A stretch of 64,000 bases of DNA from Aquincola tertiaricarbonis (GTDB lineage: Bacteria; Pseudomonadota; Gammaproteobacteria; Burkholderiales; Burkholderiaceae_C), in NCBI RefSeq assembly GCF_000969605.1, contig NZ_JZUE01000001.1:310001-374000 (forward strand), given 5' to 3'. The first letter of the stretch is position 1. Each line of letters begins with the position of its first letter. Below, one piece after another: positions 33,893 to 42,060 of this stretch. The notes under the pieces are model-generated. The model did not search any database, was not told where the DNA came from, and saw nothing but the letters and a program-made list of their open reading frames with translations. Made by a program: the position numbers and the translations under genes.

Positions 33893-34219
33893 ATGAGCGA
33901 ACAAGCCAACCTGATGCTGCTGACGGTGGTGCTCAAGCACCACCCCGGCCTGACGCTGGACGACGTGCAGCAGCGCATGAAGGCGGCCGACTGGTGGGAG
34001 CAGTTCCCGCCCGAGGGCACGCGCATCGTCTCCTGGACGGTGGCGATGGGCCTGGGCCAGATCCTCACGCTGGAGCTGCCGCCCGACAAGCTGCCGCTGG
34101 TGAACGTGGAGCTGGAACGCCGCGCCTGGGGCGTGTTCACCACCGAGTGCCATCCCACCTACGACTTCATCCCCGTGCGCGAACGCATCCGCGAGCGCGT
34201 GCGCAACGGCGGCCAGTGA
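33893..34219 (+). CDS. Conserved small protein of unknown function
   Basis: This 108-residue soluble protein was not assigned to a family with confidence. The sequence (LMLLTVVLKHHPGLTLDDVQ, then SWTVAMGLGQILTLELPPDK) alternates strands and helices in a pattern that could be a ferredoxin-like alpha/beta fold, as in muconolactone-isomerase-type or dimeric stress-response proteins. No signal peptide or transmembrane segment is present. It starts 8 bp after the Bug gene stop and is followed by the small HTH gene, so it belongs to the same transcript. Confidence 0.7.
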   Translation: MSEQANLMLLTVVLKHHPGLTLDDVQQRMKAADWWEQFPPEGTRIVSWTVAMGLGQILTLELPPDKLPLVNVELERRAWGVFTTECHPTYDFIPVRERIRERVRNGGQ

Positions 34220-34261
34220 GCCACCGCCACTCCCCATCCCTTGCCCCGCAGGAGGCCGACG

Positions 34262-34486
34262 ATGCAATCCACCGACCGCTATCTCGACGCACACCAGGCG
34301 CGCCAGCGCCCGCCCACCCCGTATGAAGACCTGCTGGGCGACGCCATCGAGCGCGCCTTCGCCGCCGGCGTGACCGAGCTGCCCGCCCTGGTGGCGCACC
34401 TGAACCGCAGCCACATGAGCACGCCCAGCGGCACGCCCTGGACGGAAGAGAACTACCGCGCCGAGATGGCGCGCCTGGGCGCCTGA
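34262..34486 (+). CDS. Small recombinase-like helix-turn-helix protein
   Basis: The 74-residue protein has a strong RBS (GCAGGAGG just upstream). The C-terminal half, LVAHLNRSHMSTPSGTPW followed by TEENYRAEMARL, resembles the helix-turn-helix segment found in large serine recombinases (LN-x-RG-x-x-TP-x-G-x-x-W type). No catalytic domain is present, so it is not a recombinase. It may be a DNA-binding or protein-binding accessory of the operon. It lies between the 108-residue unknown and the Rieske oxygenase. The family resemblance is moderate and the role unknown. Confidence 0.7.
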   Translation: MQSTDRYLDAHQARQRPPTPYEDLLGDAIERAFAAGVTELPALVAHLNRSHMSTPSGTPWTEENYRAEMARLGA

Positions 34487-34518
34487 GCGCGCGGCATCCA
34501 CGCATCCGAGGAAGCACC

Positions 34519-35565
34519 ATGAACATCCCCATCGCCGTTGCCGCCGATCCGGTCGACCAGTTGCTCGAGATCGGCCTGAAGGACCTCTGGTATCCCATCT
34601 GCCCGTCGGGCTTCATCCAGGACCGGCCGGTGTCGCTGCGCCGGCTGGGCCGCAAGCTCGTGTTCTGGCGCGACACGCAAGGCGTGCTGCATGCGCTGGA
34701 AGACCGCTGCCCGCACCGCGGCGCGCCGCTGTCGCAGGGCGTGGTGCTGGGCGACCGCATCGCCTGCCCGTACCACGGCGTGGAAGTGCGCTGCGACGGC
34801 GTGGTGACCAAGGTGCCCGGCAGCCCCGGCTGCAAGCTGGAAGGCAGCCAGGCCACCCGCCACTTCCATGTGCGCGAAGCCGCGGGCGCGGTGTTCATGT
34901 ACAACTCGAAGGAGCCGGTGGACACGCCGCCGCCTCTGCAGCTGCCCGAGCAGCTGACCGACGACAGCCAGTTCTCGTCCTTCCTCTGCTACGCCGAATG
35001 GAAGGGTGACTACCGCTACGTGCTGGACAACGTGATGGACCCGATGCACGGCACCTTCCTGCACAAGCAGTCGCATTCGATGGCCGAGGGCGAATCCACG
35101 GCCAAGTTCGGCATCCGGCCCACCGACACCGGCTTCGTGTTCGAGAAGGAAGGCCAGCGCAACGTCAACTTCGACTGGACCGAGTGGGCCGACACCGGCA
35201 TCCACTGGATGCGGCTGGAGATCCCTTACCCGAAGACCGGCGGCCCCGGCGGCAACTTCATCATCATCGGCAGCTACACGCCGGTCAGCCCCACGCTGAG
35301 CTGTGCCTTCCACTGGCGCGTGCGCAAGCTGCCACCGGGCTGGCAGCGCGACACCTGGCGCTTCCTCTACAAGAACCGGCTGGAGGCACGCCACTGGCAC
35401 GTGCTGGAACAGGACCGCGTGCTGATCGAGAACATGGAGCCCGACGCCAACCAGCATGAGCAGCTGTACCAGCACGACCTCGGCATCGTGCGGCTGCGCC
35501 GGCACCTGAAGGGCCTGGCGCAGGCGCAGCTGGCGGCGGCCGCCGCGGCCCCGGCCAAGGCCTGA
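34519..35565 (+). CDS. Rieske [2Fe-2S] oxygenase, catalytic (alpha) subunit
   Basis: The 348-residue ring-hydroxylating or demethylating oxygenase has the Rieske centre CPHRG with CPYHG (about 63-85). The mononuclear iron site lies in DNVMDPMHGTFLH (two His plus bridging Asp, about 170-185). Length and layout fit the VanA/phthalate-oxygenase-type monocomponent terminal oxygenases that work with a PDR-type reductase, which is encoded at 36096. It inserts oxygen into, or O/N-demethylates, an aromatic or heterocyclic substrate. The C-terminal 30 residues form an Ala-rich tail. The substrate remains unknown. Confidence 0.9.
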   Translation: MNIPIAVAADPVDQLLEIGLKDLWYPICPSGFIQDRPVSLRRLGRKLVFWRDTQGVLHALEDRCPHRGAPLSQGVVLGDRIACPYHGVEVRCDGVVTKVPGSPGCKLEGSQATRHFHVREAAGAVFMYNSKEPVDTPPPLQLPEQLTDDSQFSSFLCYAEWKGDYRYVLDNVMDPMHGTFLHKQSHSMAEGESTAKFGIRPTDTGFVFEKEGQRNVNFDWTEWADTGIHWMRLEIPYPKTGGPGGNFIIIGSYTPVSPTLSCAFHWRVRKLPPGWQRDTWRFLYKNRLEARHWHVLEQDRVLIENMEPDANQHEQLYQHDLGIVRLRRHLKGLAQAQLAAAAAAPAKA

Positions 35566-35567
35566 CG

Positions 35568-36047
35568 GTGGCCGCCCTGCCCGTGACCCCGGCCCTGGCC
35601 ACGCCCGTGCGAAAGGTGGCCTGCGCCGCCGTGCCCGACGTGCCCCATGCCACCTGGTCGCAAGCCCTGGTGCTGGGCGCCGAGGTGGTGATGTCCGGCC
35701 AGACGGCCGGCGCCGCCGCGCAGCAGGCCGCGGCCGCCGGCACGCCGATGGACGCGTACCAGCAGGCGCTGGTGTGCCTGCGCAGGCTGCAGGCGCTGGT
35801 GGAGGCGGCCGGCGGCGGCGTGCACAACCTCGTCAAGCTCACGCTGTACCTGACCGACATCGCCGACCGCGAGGCCGTGGGCCGTGCCCGCCGCGACTTC
35901 TTTGCCGAGGTGCTGCCCGGCGCGCTGTTTCCCGCCTCCACCCTGGTGGCCGTGAGTGCGCTGGTGCAGCCCGAACTGCGGGTGGAGGTGGACGCCATCG
36001 CCCGCCTGGATGCCGATCTGCGGCAGGTCGTGCTCGCCACCGCCTGA
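35568..36047 (+). CDS. RidA/YjgF/UK114-family protein
   Basis: The 159-residue Rid-fold protein starts at a GTG 2 bp after the oxygenase stop. Family segments are SQALVLGAEVVMSGQTAG, LVKLTLYLTDIADREAV and VEVDAIARL. RidA proteins hydrolyse reactive enamines/imines, and some aromatic pathways use a Rid-type 2-aminomuconate deaminase. The Arg that binds the substrate carboxylate in E. coli RidA (FPARS) is Ser here (FPAST), so activity is probably of another Rid subgroup. Presence next to the oxygenase hints at an enamine or imine intermediate, hence a nitrogen-containing substrate. Confidence 0.8.
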   Translation: MAALPVTPALATPVRKVACAAVPDVPHATWSQALVLGAEVVMSGQTAGAAAQQAAAAGTPMDAYQQALVCLRRLQALVEAAGGGVHNLVKLTLYLTDIADREAVGRARRDFFAEVLPGALFPASTLVAVSALVQPELRVEVDAIARLDADLRQVVLATA

Positions 36048-36095
36048 AGCCCGCCTGAACCCCGACCGAACCCCTGCCACCTGAGGCTGAGTGCC

Positions 36096-37070
36096 ATGTC
36101 TTCCCCGACCCTGAACGCCCTGGTCTACGCGATGCGCCACGAGGCGGAAGGCATCGTCAGCGTCGAGTTCCGCCCCGCTTCCAGGGACGTGGCGTTCCCG
36201 GTGTTCGAGGCCGGCTCGCACATCGACCTGCACCTGCCCAACGGCCTGGTGCGCAGCTACTCGCTGTGCAACCCGGCCAGCGACAGCGGACGCTACGTGG
36301 TCGGCATCCTGCACGACCGCAAGAGCCGCGGCGGCTCGCGCTACGTGCACGAGCAGCTGCGGGTGGGCAGCCGCATCAGCATCTCGGCGCCGCGCAACAA
36401 CTTCAAGCTGCATGAGGACGCGCCGCGTTCGGTGCTGGTGGCCGGCGGCATCGGCGTCACGCCCATCTGGTGCATGCTGCAGCGGCTGGTGGCCATCGGC
36501 CGGCCGGTGGAGCTGATCTACTGCGCGCGCAAGCGCGAGGAAGCGGCCTTCGTGACCGAGATCGAGGCGCTGGCCCGGCAGCATGACGTGCCGGTGACCT
36601 GGCACTTCGACGAGTCGGCCGGCGGCCCGCCCGACCTGGCCGCACTGCTGGCCGGCCGCAAGGCCGACAGCCACTTCTACTGCTGCGGCCCGGGCCCGAT
36701 GCTCGACGCCTTCGAGCGCGCCTGCGAGAAGCTCAACTACCCCGCCGCCCACATCGAGCGCTTTGCCGCCGCGCCGGTGGAGGCGCCCGCGGCCACGCAG
36801 AGCTTCGTGGTGGAGTGCGCCCGCAGCGGCAAGGTGGTGGAGGTGCCGCCCGGCAAGTCGGTGCTCGACAGCCTGATCGACGCCGGCCTCAACCCCGACC
36901 ACAGCTGCAAGGAAGGCGTGTGCGGCGCCTGCGAGACCGCGGTGCTCGAATTCGACGGCGAACTCGACCACCGCGACGGCATCCTCACCAAGATCGAGCG
37001 CGAATCCGGCCGCACGATGATGATCTGCGTGTCCAGCTGCAAGGGGAAGCGGCTGGTGCTGGATGTCTAG
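36096..37070 (+). CDS. Flavin/[2Fe-2S] oxidoreductase (phthalate dioxygenase reductase/VanB type)
   Basis: The 324-residue reductase has an FMN-binding segment [11 protein letters not shown] (about 52-62), NAD-binding VAGGIGVTP (about 118-126) and [14 protein letters not shown]-terminal plant-type ferredoxin domain carries [13 protein letters not shown], and the last cluster Cys falls in MICVSSCKG. It passes electrons from NAD(P)H to the Rieske oxygenase at 34519. The stop overlaps the convergent dkgB gene by 4 bp and marks the right end of the catabolic locus. Confidence 0.9.
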   Translation: MSSPTLNALVYAMRHEAEGIVSVEFRPASRDVAFPVFEAGSHIDLHLPNGLVRSYSLCNPASDSGRYVVGILHDRKSRGGSRYVHEQLRVGSRISISAPRNNFKLHEDAPRSVLVAGGIGVTPIWCMLQRLVAIGRPVELIYCARKREEAAFVTEIEALARQHDVPVTWHFDESAGGPPDLAALLAGRKADSHFYCCGPGPMLDAFERACEKLNYPAAHIERFAAAPVEAPAATQSFVVECARSGKVVEVPPGKSVLDSLIDAGLNPDHSCKEGVCGACETAVLEFDGELDHRDGILTKIERESGRTMMICVSSCKGKRLVLDV

Positions 37071-37888
37071 ACATCCCACGCCGGCGCCAGCCCGGCCGGG
37101 TTCACCAGCCGCTCACCGCGGTCCAGCGTAGCGATGCGGGCCATCTCGTCGTCGGTCAGCTTCAGGTCCTGCGCCGCCAGGTTGGCCTGCAGGTTCGCCC
37201 GCTTCGTCGACGACGGGATCACCGCATGCCCCAACTGCATCGCCCACGCCAGCGCCACCTGGGCGGGGGCCACGCCATGCGCCGCGGCGATGCCGGCCAG
37301 CACCTCGTCGGCCAGCACCTTGCCGTAGCCCAGCGTCATGTACGAGGTGAGCGGCACGCCCTGGCTGCGCGCGAACCCGGCCAGCGTGCGGTTCTGCAGG
37401 TAGGGGTGCAGCTCCACCTGGTTGGTGGCGATCTGGCCGGCGCCGGCCGCGTCGATGGCCTCCTGCAGCAGCGCGACGGTGAAGTTGGAGACGCCGATCT
37501 GCCGCGTCAGCCCCTGCTGGCGGGCGGCCAGCAGCGCCTCGATGGATTCGGCCAACGGCATCGCGCCGCCGGGCGAGGGCCAGTGGATCAGTGTCAGGTC
37601 CACCGCGTCCATGCGCAGCTTGTCCAGGCTCTCGCGCAGGCTGGGCAGCAACCGGTCGCCGGCCAGGTGCTCGGTCCAGACCTTGGTGGTGACGAACAGC
37701 TCGTCGCGCGGCACGCCGCTGCGTTCGATGGCCTGGCCCACCTCGGCTTCGTTGCCGTAGATCTGCGCGGTGTCGATCGCGCGGTAGCCGAGTTCGAGTG
37801 CGGTGGTCACCGAGTCGATGACGGTCTGGCCCTTCAGGCGGAAGGTGCCGAGGCCGAACGGGGGAATGGGGTGCACGGTCATGGTCAT
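37067..37888 (-). CDS. dkgB: Aldo/keto reductase, 2,5-diketo-D-gluconate reductase B-like
   Basis: The 273-residue NADPH-dependent aldo/keto reductase closely resembles E. coli DkgB (YafB): [25 protein letters not shown] (catalytic Asp and Tyr), TTKVW (Lys) and LIHWPSP (His) are all present, and the C-terminal [14 protein letters not shown] binds NADPH phosphate. Such enzymes reduce 2,5-diketogluconate, methylglyoxal and other small carbonyls. It follows the MFS gene on the minus strand after 17 bp, as one operon divergent from a YafC-like LysR gene; dkgB and yafC are also neighbours in E. coli. Confidence 0.85.
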   Translation of the reverse strand: MTMTVHPIPPFGLGTFRLKGQTVIDSVTTALELGYRAIDTAQIYGNEAEVGQAIERSGVPRDELFVTTKVWTEHLAGDRLLPSLRESLDKLRMDAVDLTLIHWPSPGGAMPLAESIEALLAARQQGLTRQIGVSNFTVALLQEAIDAAGAGQIATNQVELHPYLQNRTLAGFARSQGVPLTSYMTLGYGKVLADEVLAGIAAAHGVAPAQVALAWAMQLGHAVIPSSTKRANLQANLAAQDLKLTDDEMARIATLDRGERLVNPAGLAPAWDV

Positions 37889-37905
37889 GTCCTTGGTGAA
37901 GTTGT

Positions 37906-39087
37906 CTAGGCAGCTGCGAAGCGGCGGGCGCCGCGGCGGTCAAGCGCACCGCTGCAGGCCGTGAGGGCCAGCGCCACCAGTACCACCAGTGCGCCGATCC
38001 AGGGCGTGTGCATTAGCCCCAGGTGGGTGACGATGAGCCCGCCGGCCCAGGCCGCGCCGGCGATGCCCAGGTTGAAGGCGGCGATGTTCAGGCCCGAGGC
38101 GACGTCCACCGCGTCGGGCGTGTGGTGCTCGGCCTGGCGCACCACGTACACCTGCAGGCCCGGCACGTTGCCGAAGGCCACCGCGCCCCAGGCCAGCACC
38201 GTCAGCACGGCCAGCCAGGGGTGGTGCGCGGTGAAGGTCAGGGCGAACAGCACCGCGGCCAGCAGCGCGAAGACCAGCTTCAGCGCCGGGATCGGGCCGC
38301 GGCGGTCGGCCAGCCGGCCGCCCCACAGGTTGCCCACGGCCACCGACACGCCGTACACCGCCATCACCCAAGCCACCGCGCCGGTGCTGAAGCCGGCCAC
38401 CTCGGTGAGGATGGGCGCCAGGAAGGTGAAGGGGATGAAGCTGCCGCCATAGCCCACCGCGGTGGTGGCGTACACCAGCAGCAGCCGCGGCTCGGCCAGC
38501 ACACGGGCCTGCTGCGCCAGCGAGGCCGGCGGCGTGTGGGCGATGCGGCGTGGCACCAGCAGCAGGCTGCCGACGAAGGCCACCGCGCCCAGGCCGGCCA
38601 CCGCCAGGAAGGTCTCGCGCCAGCCGAAGTGCTGACCGATGAAGGTGCCCAGTGGCACGCCGGTCACCAGCGCCACCGTCAGCCCGGTGAACATGATGGC
38701 GATCGCGCTCGCCGCCTTGTCCTTCGGCACCAGGCTGGTGGCGATGGTGGAGCCGATCGAGAAGAACACGCCGTGCGCCAGGCCGGTGAGCACCCGGGCG
38801 GCGATCAGCGACTCGTAGCCCGGCGCCTGCCAGGCCAGCAGGTTGCCGGCGGTGAACAGGGCCATCAGCGACAGCAGCAGCAGCTTGCGCGGCACGCGGC
38901 CGGTGAGGGCGGTGAGCACCGGCGCGCCCACGGCCACGCCCAGCGCGTACAGGCTGACCAGCAGGCCCGCCGAGGGCAGGCTCACGCCCAGGTCGGCCGC
39001 CACCGTGGGCAGCAGGCCGACGATGACGAATTCGGTGGTTCCGATGGCGAAGGCGCTGAGCGTCAGCGCGAACAAGGCAAGCGGCAT
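37906..39087 (-). CDS. MFS transporter, DHA1 drug/sugar efflux type (AraJ/YdhP-like)
   Basis: The 393-residue membrane protein has 12 predicted helices. The DHA1 loop after helix 2 reads [11 protein letters not shown], and [11 protein letters not shown] is present in helix 1. It resembles exporters of arabinose/purine analogues or drugs. It precedes dkgB by 17 bp, and is divergent from a LysR regulator across a 99-bp region, suggesting that the pair is induced together by carbonyl or drug stress. Confidence 0.85.
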   Translation of the reverse strand: MPLALFALTLSAFAIGTTEFVIVGLLPTVAADLGVSLPSAGLLVSLYALGVAVGAPVLTALTGRVPRKLLLLSLMALFTAGNLLAWQAPGYESLIAARVLTGLAHGVFFSIGSTIATSLVPKDKAASAIAIMFTGLTVALVTGVPLGTFIGQHFGWRETFLAVAGLGAVAFVGSLLLVPRRIAHTPPASLAQQARVLAEPRLLLVYATTAVGYGGSFIPFTFLAPILTEVAGFSTGAVAWVMAVYGVSVAVGNLWGGRLADRRGPIPALKLVFALLAAVLFALTFTAHHPWLAVLTVLAWGAVAFGNVPGLQVYVVRQAEHHTPDAVDVASGLNIAAFNLGIAGAAWAGGLIVTHLGLMHTPWIGALVVLVALALTACSGALDRRGARRFAAA

Positions 39088-39168
39088 GGGGTACTCCGGG
39101 TTGTGCAGGTCGGGGCGGAGTGTGGGTGCGCGGCTCTTGCGGAAAAATCAGGTGCTGGGCACAAGACC

Positions 39169-39185
39169 CTTGAATTGGAGTCAAG
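39169..39185. promoter_or_regulatory. Inverted repeat CTTGA-N7-TCAAG, putative LysR site
   Basis: A 5-bp perfect inverted repeat with a 7-bp spacer ends 1 bp before the LysR gene start and covers its GGAG ribosome binding site (39177-39180). Binding by the LysR protein would give direct autoregulation and could also act on the divergent MFS promoter in this 99-bp region. Confidence 0.4.
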
Positions 39186-39186
39186 A

Positions 39187-40092
39187 ATGAAGACGACGCT
39201 GGACGAGCTGCTGGCGCTGCGCACGGTGGTGGACACCGGCTCCATCACCGCCGCGGCCGAGCAGCTGGGCCAGACGGTCTCCGGCATCAGCCGGGCGCTG
39301 CGGCGGCTGGAGCAGAAGCTGGGCACCACGTTGCTGAACCGCACCACGCGCCGGCTGTCGCTCACCGACGAGGGCCGCGCCTTCCTGGCACGGGCCCGCG
39401 ACATCCTGGCCGCGGTGGACGAGGCCGAGGAGCAGATGGCCGCCCGCCGCCAGCAGCCCGCCGGCCGGCTGCGGGTGAATGCCGCGGTGCCCTTCATGCT
39501 GCATGCGGTGGCGCCGCGGGTGGCCGCCTTCCAGGCGCTGTACCCGCTGATCGAGCTGGAGCTGAACACCGACGACCTGCCGATCGACCTGCTGCAGCAG
39601 GACACCGACGTCGCCATCCGCATCGGGCCGCTGGTCGATTCGACCCTGCGCGCGCGGCCGCTGGGCCACAGCGCGGTGCGGGTGCTGGCCAGCCCCGGCT
39701 ACCTGAAGGCGCGCGGCCGGCCCAAGACGGTGGCGGAGCTCACCGGCCCGGGTCACCGGCTGCTGGGCTTCAACCAGCCCGAGTCACTGAACCTGTGGCC
39801 GTTGCGCGGGCCGCAGGGCGACCGGCTGAGGGTGCAGCCTGCGATCAAGGCCAGCAGCGGCGAGACGCTGCGCCGGCTGGCGCTGGAAGGGGCCGGCGTC
39901 GTCTGCCTGTCCGACTTCATGACCGCGGAGGACCGCCGCGCCGGCGCCCTGGTGCAGCTGCTGCCGCGCGACACGGTGGAGCTGCTGCAGCCGATCCACG
40001 CCGTGTTCTACCGGAACACCGAGCTGGCGTCCCGCGTCGGCTGCTTCCTGGACTTCCTGGCGCAGCAGATCGGCGAAGCCGGGTGGGGATGA
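39187..40092 (+). CDS. LysR-family transcriptional regulator (YafC-like)
   Basis: The 301-residue LTTR has an N-terminal winged helix (about 5-62: DTGSITAAAEQLGQTVSGIS, then LEQKLGTTLLNRTTRRLSLT) and a periplasmic-binding-like effector domain. It resembles E. coli YafC along its length (FNQPESLNLWPL, SSGETLRRLALEGAGVVCLSD). It is divergent from the MFS-dkgB pair and presumably controls it. The ATG at 39187 has GGAG 6 bp upstream. Confidence 0.87.
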   Translation: MKTTLDELLALRTVVDTGSITAAAEQLGQTVSGISRALRRLEQKLGTTLLNRTTRRLSLTDEGRAFLARARDILAAVDEAEEQMAARRQQPAGRLRVNAAVPFMLHAVAPRVAAFQALYPLIELELNTDDLPIDLLQQDTDVAIRIGPLVDSTLRARPLGHSAVRVLASPGYLKARGRPKTVAELTGPGHRLLGFNQPESLNLWPLRGPQGDRLRVQPAIKASSGETLRRLALEGAGVVCLSDFMTAEDRRAGALVQLLPRDTVELLQPIHAVFYRNTELASRVGCFLDFLAQQIGEAGWG

Positions 40093-40274
40093 CGGGTGGG
40101 ACTGCGCCCGACTCCGACGCGCAGCGCCCGACGGGCACCCCCAACGTTGCTGCATCTCACCCATCACTTTCAGTGCCCCCTGCAAGTCCTTATTTTTGAA
40201 GCCATTTTTTCGTGTACTTACTTCGCGAGGCGGCTGTAAGTAGTTGATTTCATTGATTTTTCTGACAGCGCGCG

Positions 40275-40303
40275 TTGACCCACACCGGTGCGTCAGCTAC
40301 AGT
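40275..40303 (+). promoter_or_regulatory. Sigma-70 promoter of mraZ (dcw cluster)
   Basis: TTGACC (40275-40280), a 17-bp spacer and TACAGT (40298-40303) form a good sigma-70 promoter. Transcription would begin within the first MraZ repeat, around 40310, leaving a leader of about 35 bases. Confidence 0.65.
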
Positions 40304-40331
40304 GGGGGATAGTGGCGGTTTGTGGGGGAAA
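40302..40331 (+). promoter_or_regulatory. Three 10-bp MraZ-type repeats
   Basis: GTGGGGGATA (40302), GTGGCGGTTT (40312) and GTGGGGGAAA (40322) are consecutive direct repeats with a 10-bp period. This matches the known MraZ operator pattern of GTGGG-N5 repeats upstream of mraZ. Binding over the transcription start would repress the cluster. Confidence 0.8.
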
Positions 40332-40343
40332 AGGGTGAGTTTT

Positions 40344-40775
40344 GTGTTTCAGGGGGGCTCAGCGTTGTCGCTGGACGGAAAAGGGCGGATGACCGTCCCG
40401 GCCCGCCATCGCGACGTGCTGGCTGCCGTGGCACAGGACAAGCTCACCATCACCAAGCATCCCAACCGCTGCCTGCTGGTGTTTCCCCGTCCCGCCTGGG
40501 AGCATTTTCGCGACCGCATCCTGGCCATGGGCGCCGGCGGGGATGTGATGCGCCGGCTGTTCGTCGGCAGCGCGGTGGACGTGGAGATCGACAGCGGCTC
40601 GCGCGTGCTCATCGCGCCGGAGCTGCGCACCTGGGCCGGCCTGGACAAGGACGTGATGCTGCTGGGCACCGGCCAGCGCTTCGAGCTGTGGGACGCCGCC
40701 CGCCTGGCTGCCTACGAGGAAGAGCAGCTGGCCAAGGGCGACGTCGCCCAATCGTTCATCGACATGGGCCTGTGA
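40344..40775 (+). CDS. mraZ: Transcriptional regulator MraZ
   Basis: The 143-residue protein has two SpoVT/AbrB-like DNA-binding modules. The first shows [15 protein letters not shown] and the second [17 protein letters not shown]. It binds the GTGGG-type repeats in its own promoter and represses the dcw cluster. The GTG at 40344 gives the family N-terminus [15 protein letters not shown]; a GTG 9 bp upstream is in frame but less like the family. The stop overlaps rsmH by 1 bp. Confidence 0.9.
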   Translation: MFQGGSALSLDGKGRMTVPARHRDVLAAVAQDKLTITKHPNRCLLVFPRPAWEHFRDRILAMGAGGDVMRRLFVGSAVDVEIDSGSRVLIAPELRTWAGLDKDVMLLGTGQRFELWDAARLAAYEEEQLAKGDVAQSFIDMGL

Positions 40776-41752
40776 TGAGCAGCACGCCCGCCGCCGCCCC
40801 CCTGCAGCACATCAGCGTGATGCTGGAAGAAGCCGTCGAAGGCTGGTTCCACCGCGCCGACGGCATCTACGTGGACGGCACCTTCGGCCGCGGCGGCCAC
40901 TCGCGCGAACTGCTCAGGCGGCTGTCGCCGCATGGCCGGCTGATCGCCTTCGACAAGGACCCGGCCGCCATTGCCGCTGCCACCGACGAGTCAGCGCCGA
41001 CGCGGGTTTCAGACCCGCGTTTCGCCATCTTCCATGCCAGCTTCCGCGACATGCGGGAGCGCCTGGCCGGCATCGGCGTGCACCGGGTCGACGGCATCCT
41101 GCTGGACCTGGGCGTGTCGTCGCCGCAGATCGACGACCCGCAGCGGGGCTTCAGCTTCCGCTTCGACGGCCCGCTGGACATGCGCATGGACCCGACCCGG
41201 GGCGAAAGCGCCGCGGATTTCCTGGCCCGCGCCGACGAGCGCCAGATTGCACAGGTGGTACGAGACTATGGCGAAGAACGGTTTGCTGTGCAGATTGCAA
41301 AGGCGCTTGTTGCTCGGCGCGAGGGCGGGAACCCCGTTCGAACCACAGGCCAGCTGTCCGAGGTCGTGGCTCGTGCGGTCAAGACCCGCGAGCCGGGGCA
41401 GAACCCCGCCACGCGCACCTTTCAGGCTCTTCGGATTTTCGTCAACGCCGAGCTTGAAGAGCTCAAACAGGTCCTGAGCGACACCGTCGACCTGCTGGCC
41501 CCGGGCGGCCGGCTGGCCGTCATCAGCTTCCATTCGCTGGAAGACCGCATCGTCAAGACCTTCATCGCGCGCGAGAGCAAGCAGGTGTACGACCGCCGCG
41601 CGCCCTTCGCCGAGCCCGCGCCCACGCGGCTGCATTCGCTCGGCCGGGTGAAGCCCTCGGCCGACGAGGTGGCCGCCAATGCACGTTCTCGCTCGGCCAT
41701 CCTGCGCGTGGCCGAGCGCAAGGCCGCCCCGGTGGAAGGGCAGGCGCTGTGA
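40775..41752 (+). CDS. rsmH: 16S rRNA (cytosine-1402 N4)-methyltransferase
   Basis: The 325-residue AdoMet-dependent methyltransferase has [15 protein letters not shown] (about 33-47, AdoMet site), [22 protein letters not shown] and [16 protein letters not shown]. It modifies C1402 in the ribosomal P site. It overlaps mraZ and ftsL by 1 and 4 bp. Codons from 41246 to 41347 are strikingly unlike the rest of the gene: 17 of 34 end in A or T, against 2 in a similar stretch just before. The protein sequence there ([17 protein letters not shown]) is normal for the family. Confidence 0.93.
   Translation: MSSTPAAAPLQHISVMLEEAVEGWFHRADGIYVDGTFGRGGHSRELLRRLSPHGRLIAFDKDPAAIAAATDESAPTRVSDPRFAIFHASFRDMRERLAGIGVHRVDGILLDLGVSSPQIDDPQRGFSFRFDGPLDMRMDPTRGESAADFLARADERQIAQVVRDYGEERFAVQIAKALVARREGGNPVRTTGQLSEVVARAVKTREPGQNPATRTFQALRIFVNAELEELKQVLSDTVDLLAPGGRLAVISFHSLEDRIVKTFIARESKQVYDRRAPFAEPAPTRLHSLGRVKPSADEVAANARSRSAILRVAERKAAPVEGQAL
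41246..41347 (+). other. Atypical codon-usage patch within rsmH
   Basis: Of 34 codons, 17 end in A or T, in a gene where almost all codons end in G or C. The change starts abruptly and fades around 41470. It may mark recombination, conserved nucleotide-level structure or an internal regulatory element. Confidence 0.6.
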
Positions 41753-42060
41753 CGCGGCTCAACATCCTGCTGCTGGCCGCGCTGCTGGCCAGCTGCCTGT
41801 TCCTGGTGAAGACCACCTACGACACGCGCCGGCTGTTCAACGAGATTGAACGCGCCAAGACCCTGCACGCCCGGCTGGAAGTGGACTACAAGCGCCTGGA
41901 GGCCGAGCGCCAGGCCCAGGCCACCCACCTGCGCGTGGAGAAGGTGGCGCGCGACCGGCTGCAGATGCGCACGGCCAATGCCGCCGTGACCCAGTACGTG
42001 ACCGATACCGGCCATGCCGCCACCGCGGCTGCGGCCGCCAGCGCGCCGGAGGTGCGGTGA
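41749..42060 (+). CDS. ftsL: Cell division protein FtsL
   Basis: This 103-residue bitopic membrane protein has a transmembrane helix (about 3-22, [17 protein letters not shown]) and a periplasmic coiled coil (about 28-80). It forms the FtsQLB complex that activates septal peptidoglycan synthesis. Start GTG overlaps the rsmH stop; its stop overlaps the ftsI ATG by 1 bp. Identity rests on size, topology and position between rsmH and ftsI, since the family is poorly conserved. Confidence 0.88.
   Translation: MTRLNILLLAALLASCLFLVKTTYDTRRLFNEIERAKTLHARLEVDYKRLEAERQAQATHLRVEKVARDRLQMRTANAAVTQYVTDTGHAATAAAAASAPEVR

Larger units (their letters stand above)
40093..40343 (+). promoter_or_regulatory. 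Intergenic region upstream of the dcw cluster
   Basis: This 251-bp region has no gene. The AT-rich middle part (about 40185-40260) contains an inverted repeat TACTTAC (40215-40221)/GTAAGTA (40236-40242). The right end carries the dcw promoter and the three MraZ repeats listed separately. No U-tract terminator for the LysR gene was seen. Confidence 0.5.

Noticed and set aside
34262-34486. Remnant of a serine recombinase or mobile element
   Set aside because: Only an HTH-like segment is present, the gene has its own strong RBS, and there are no inverted repeats, integrase parts or composition change around it.
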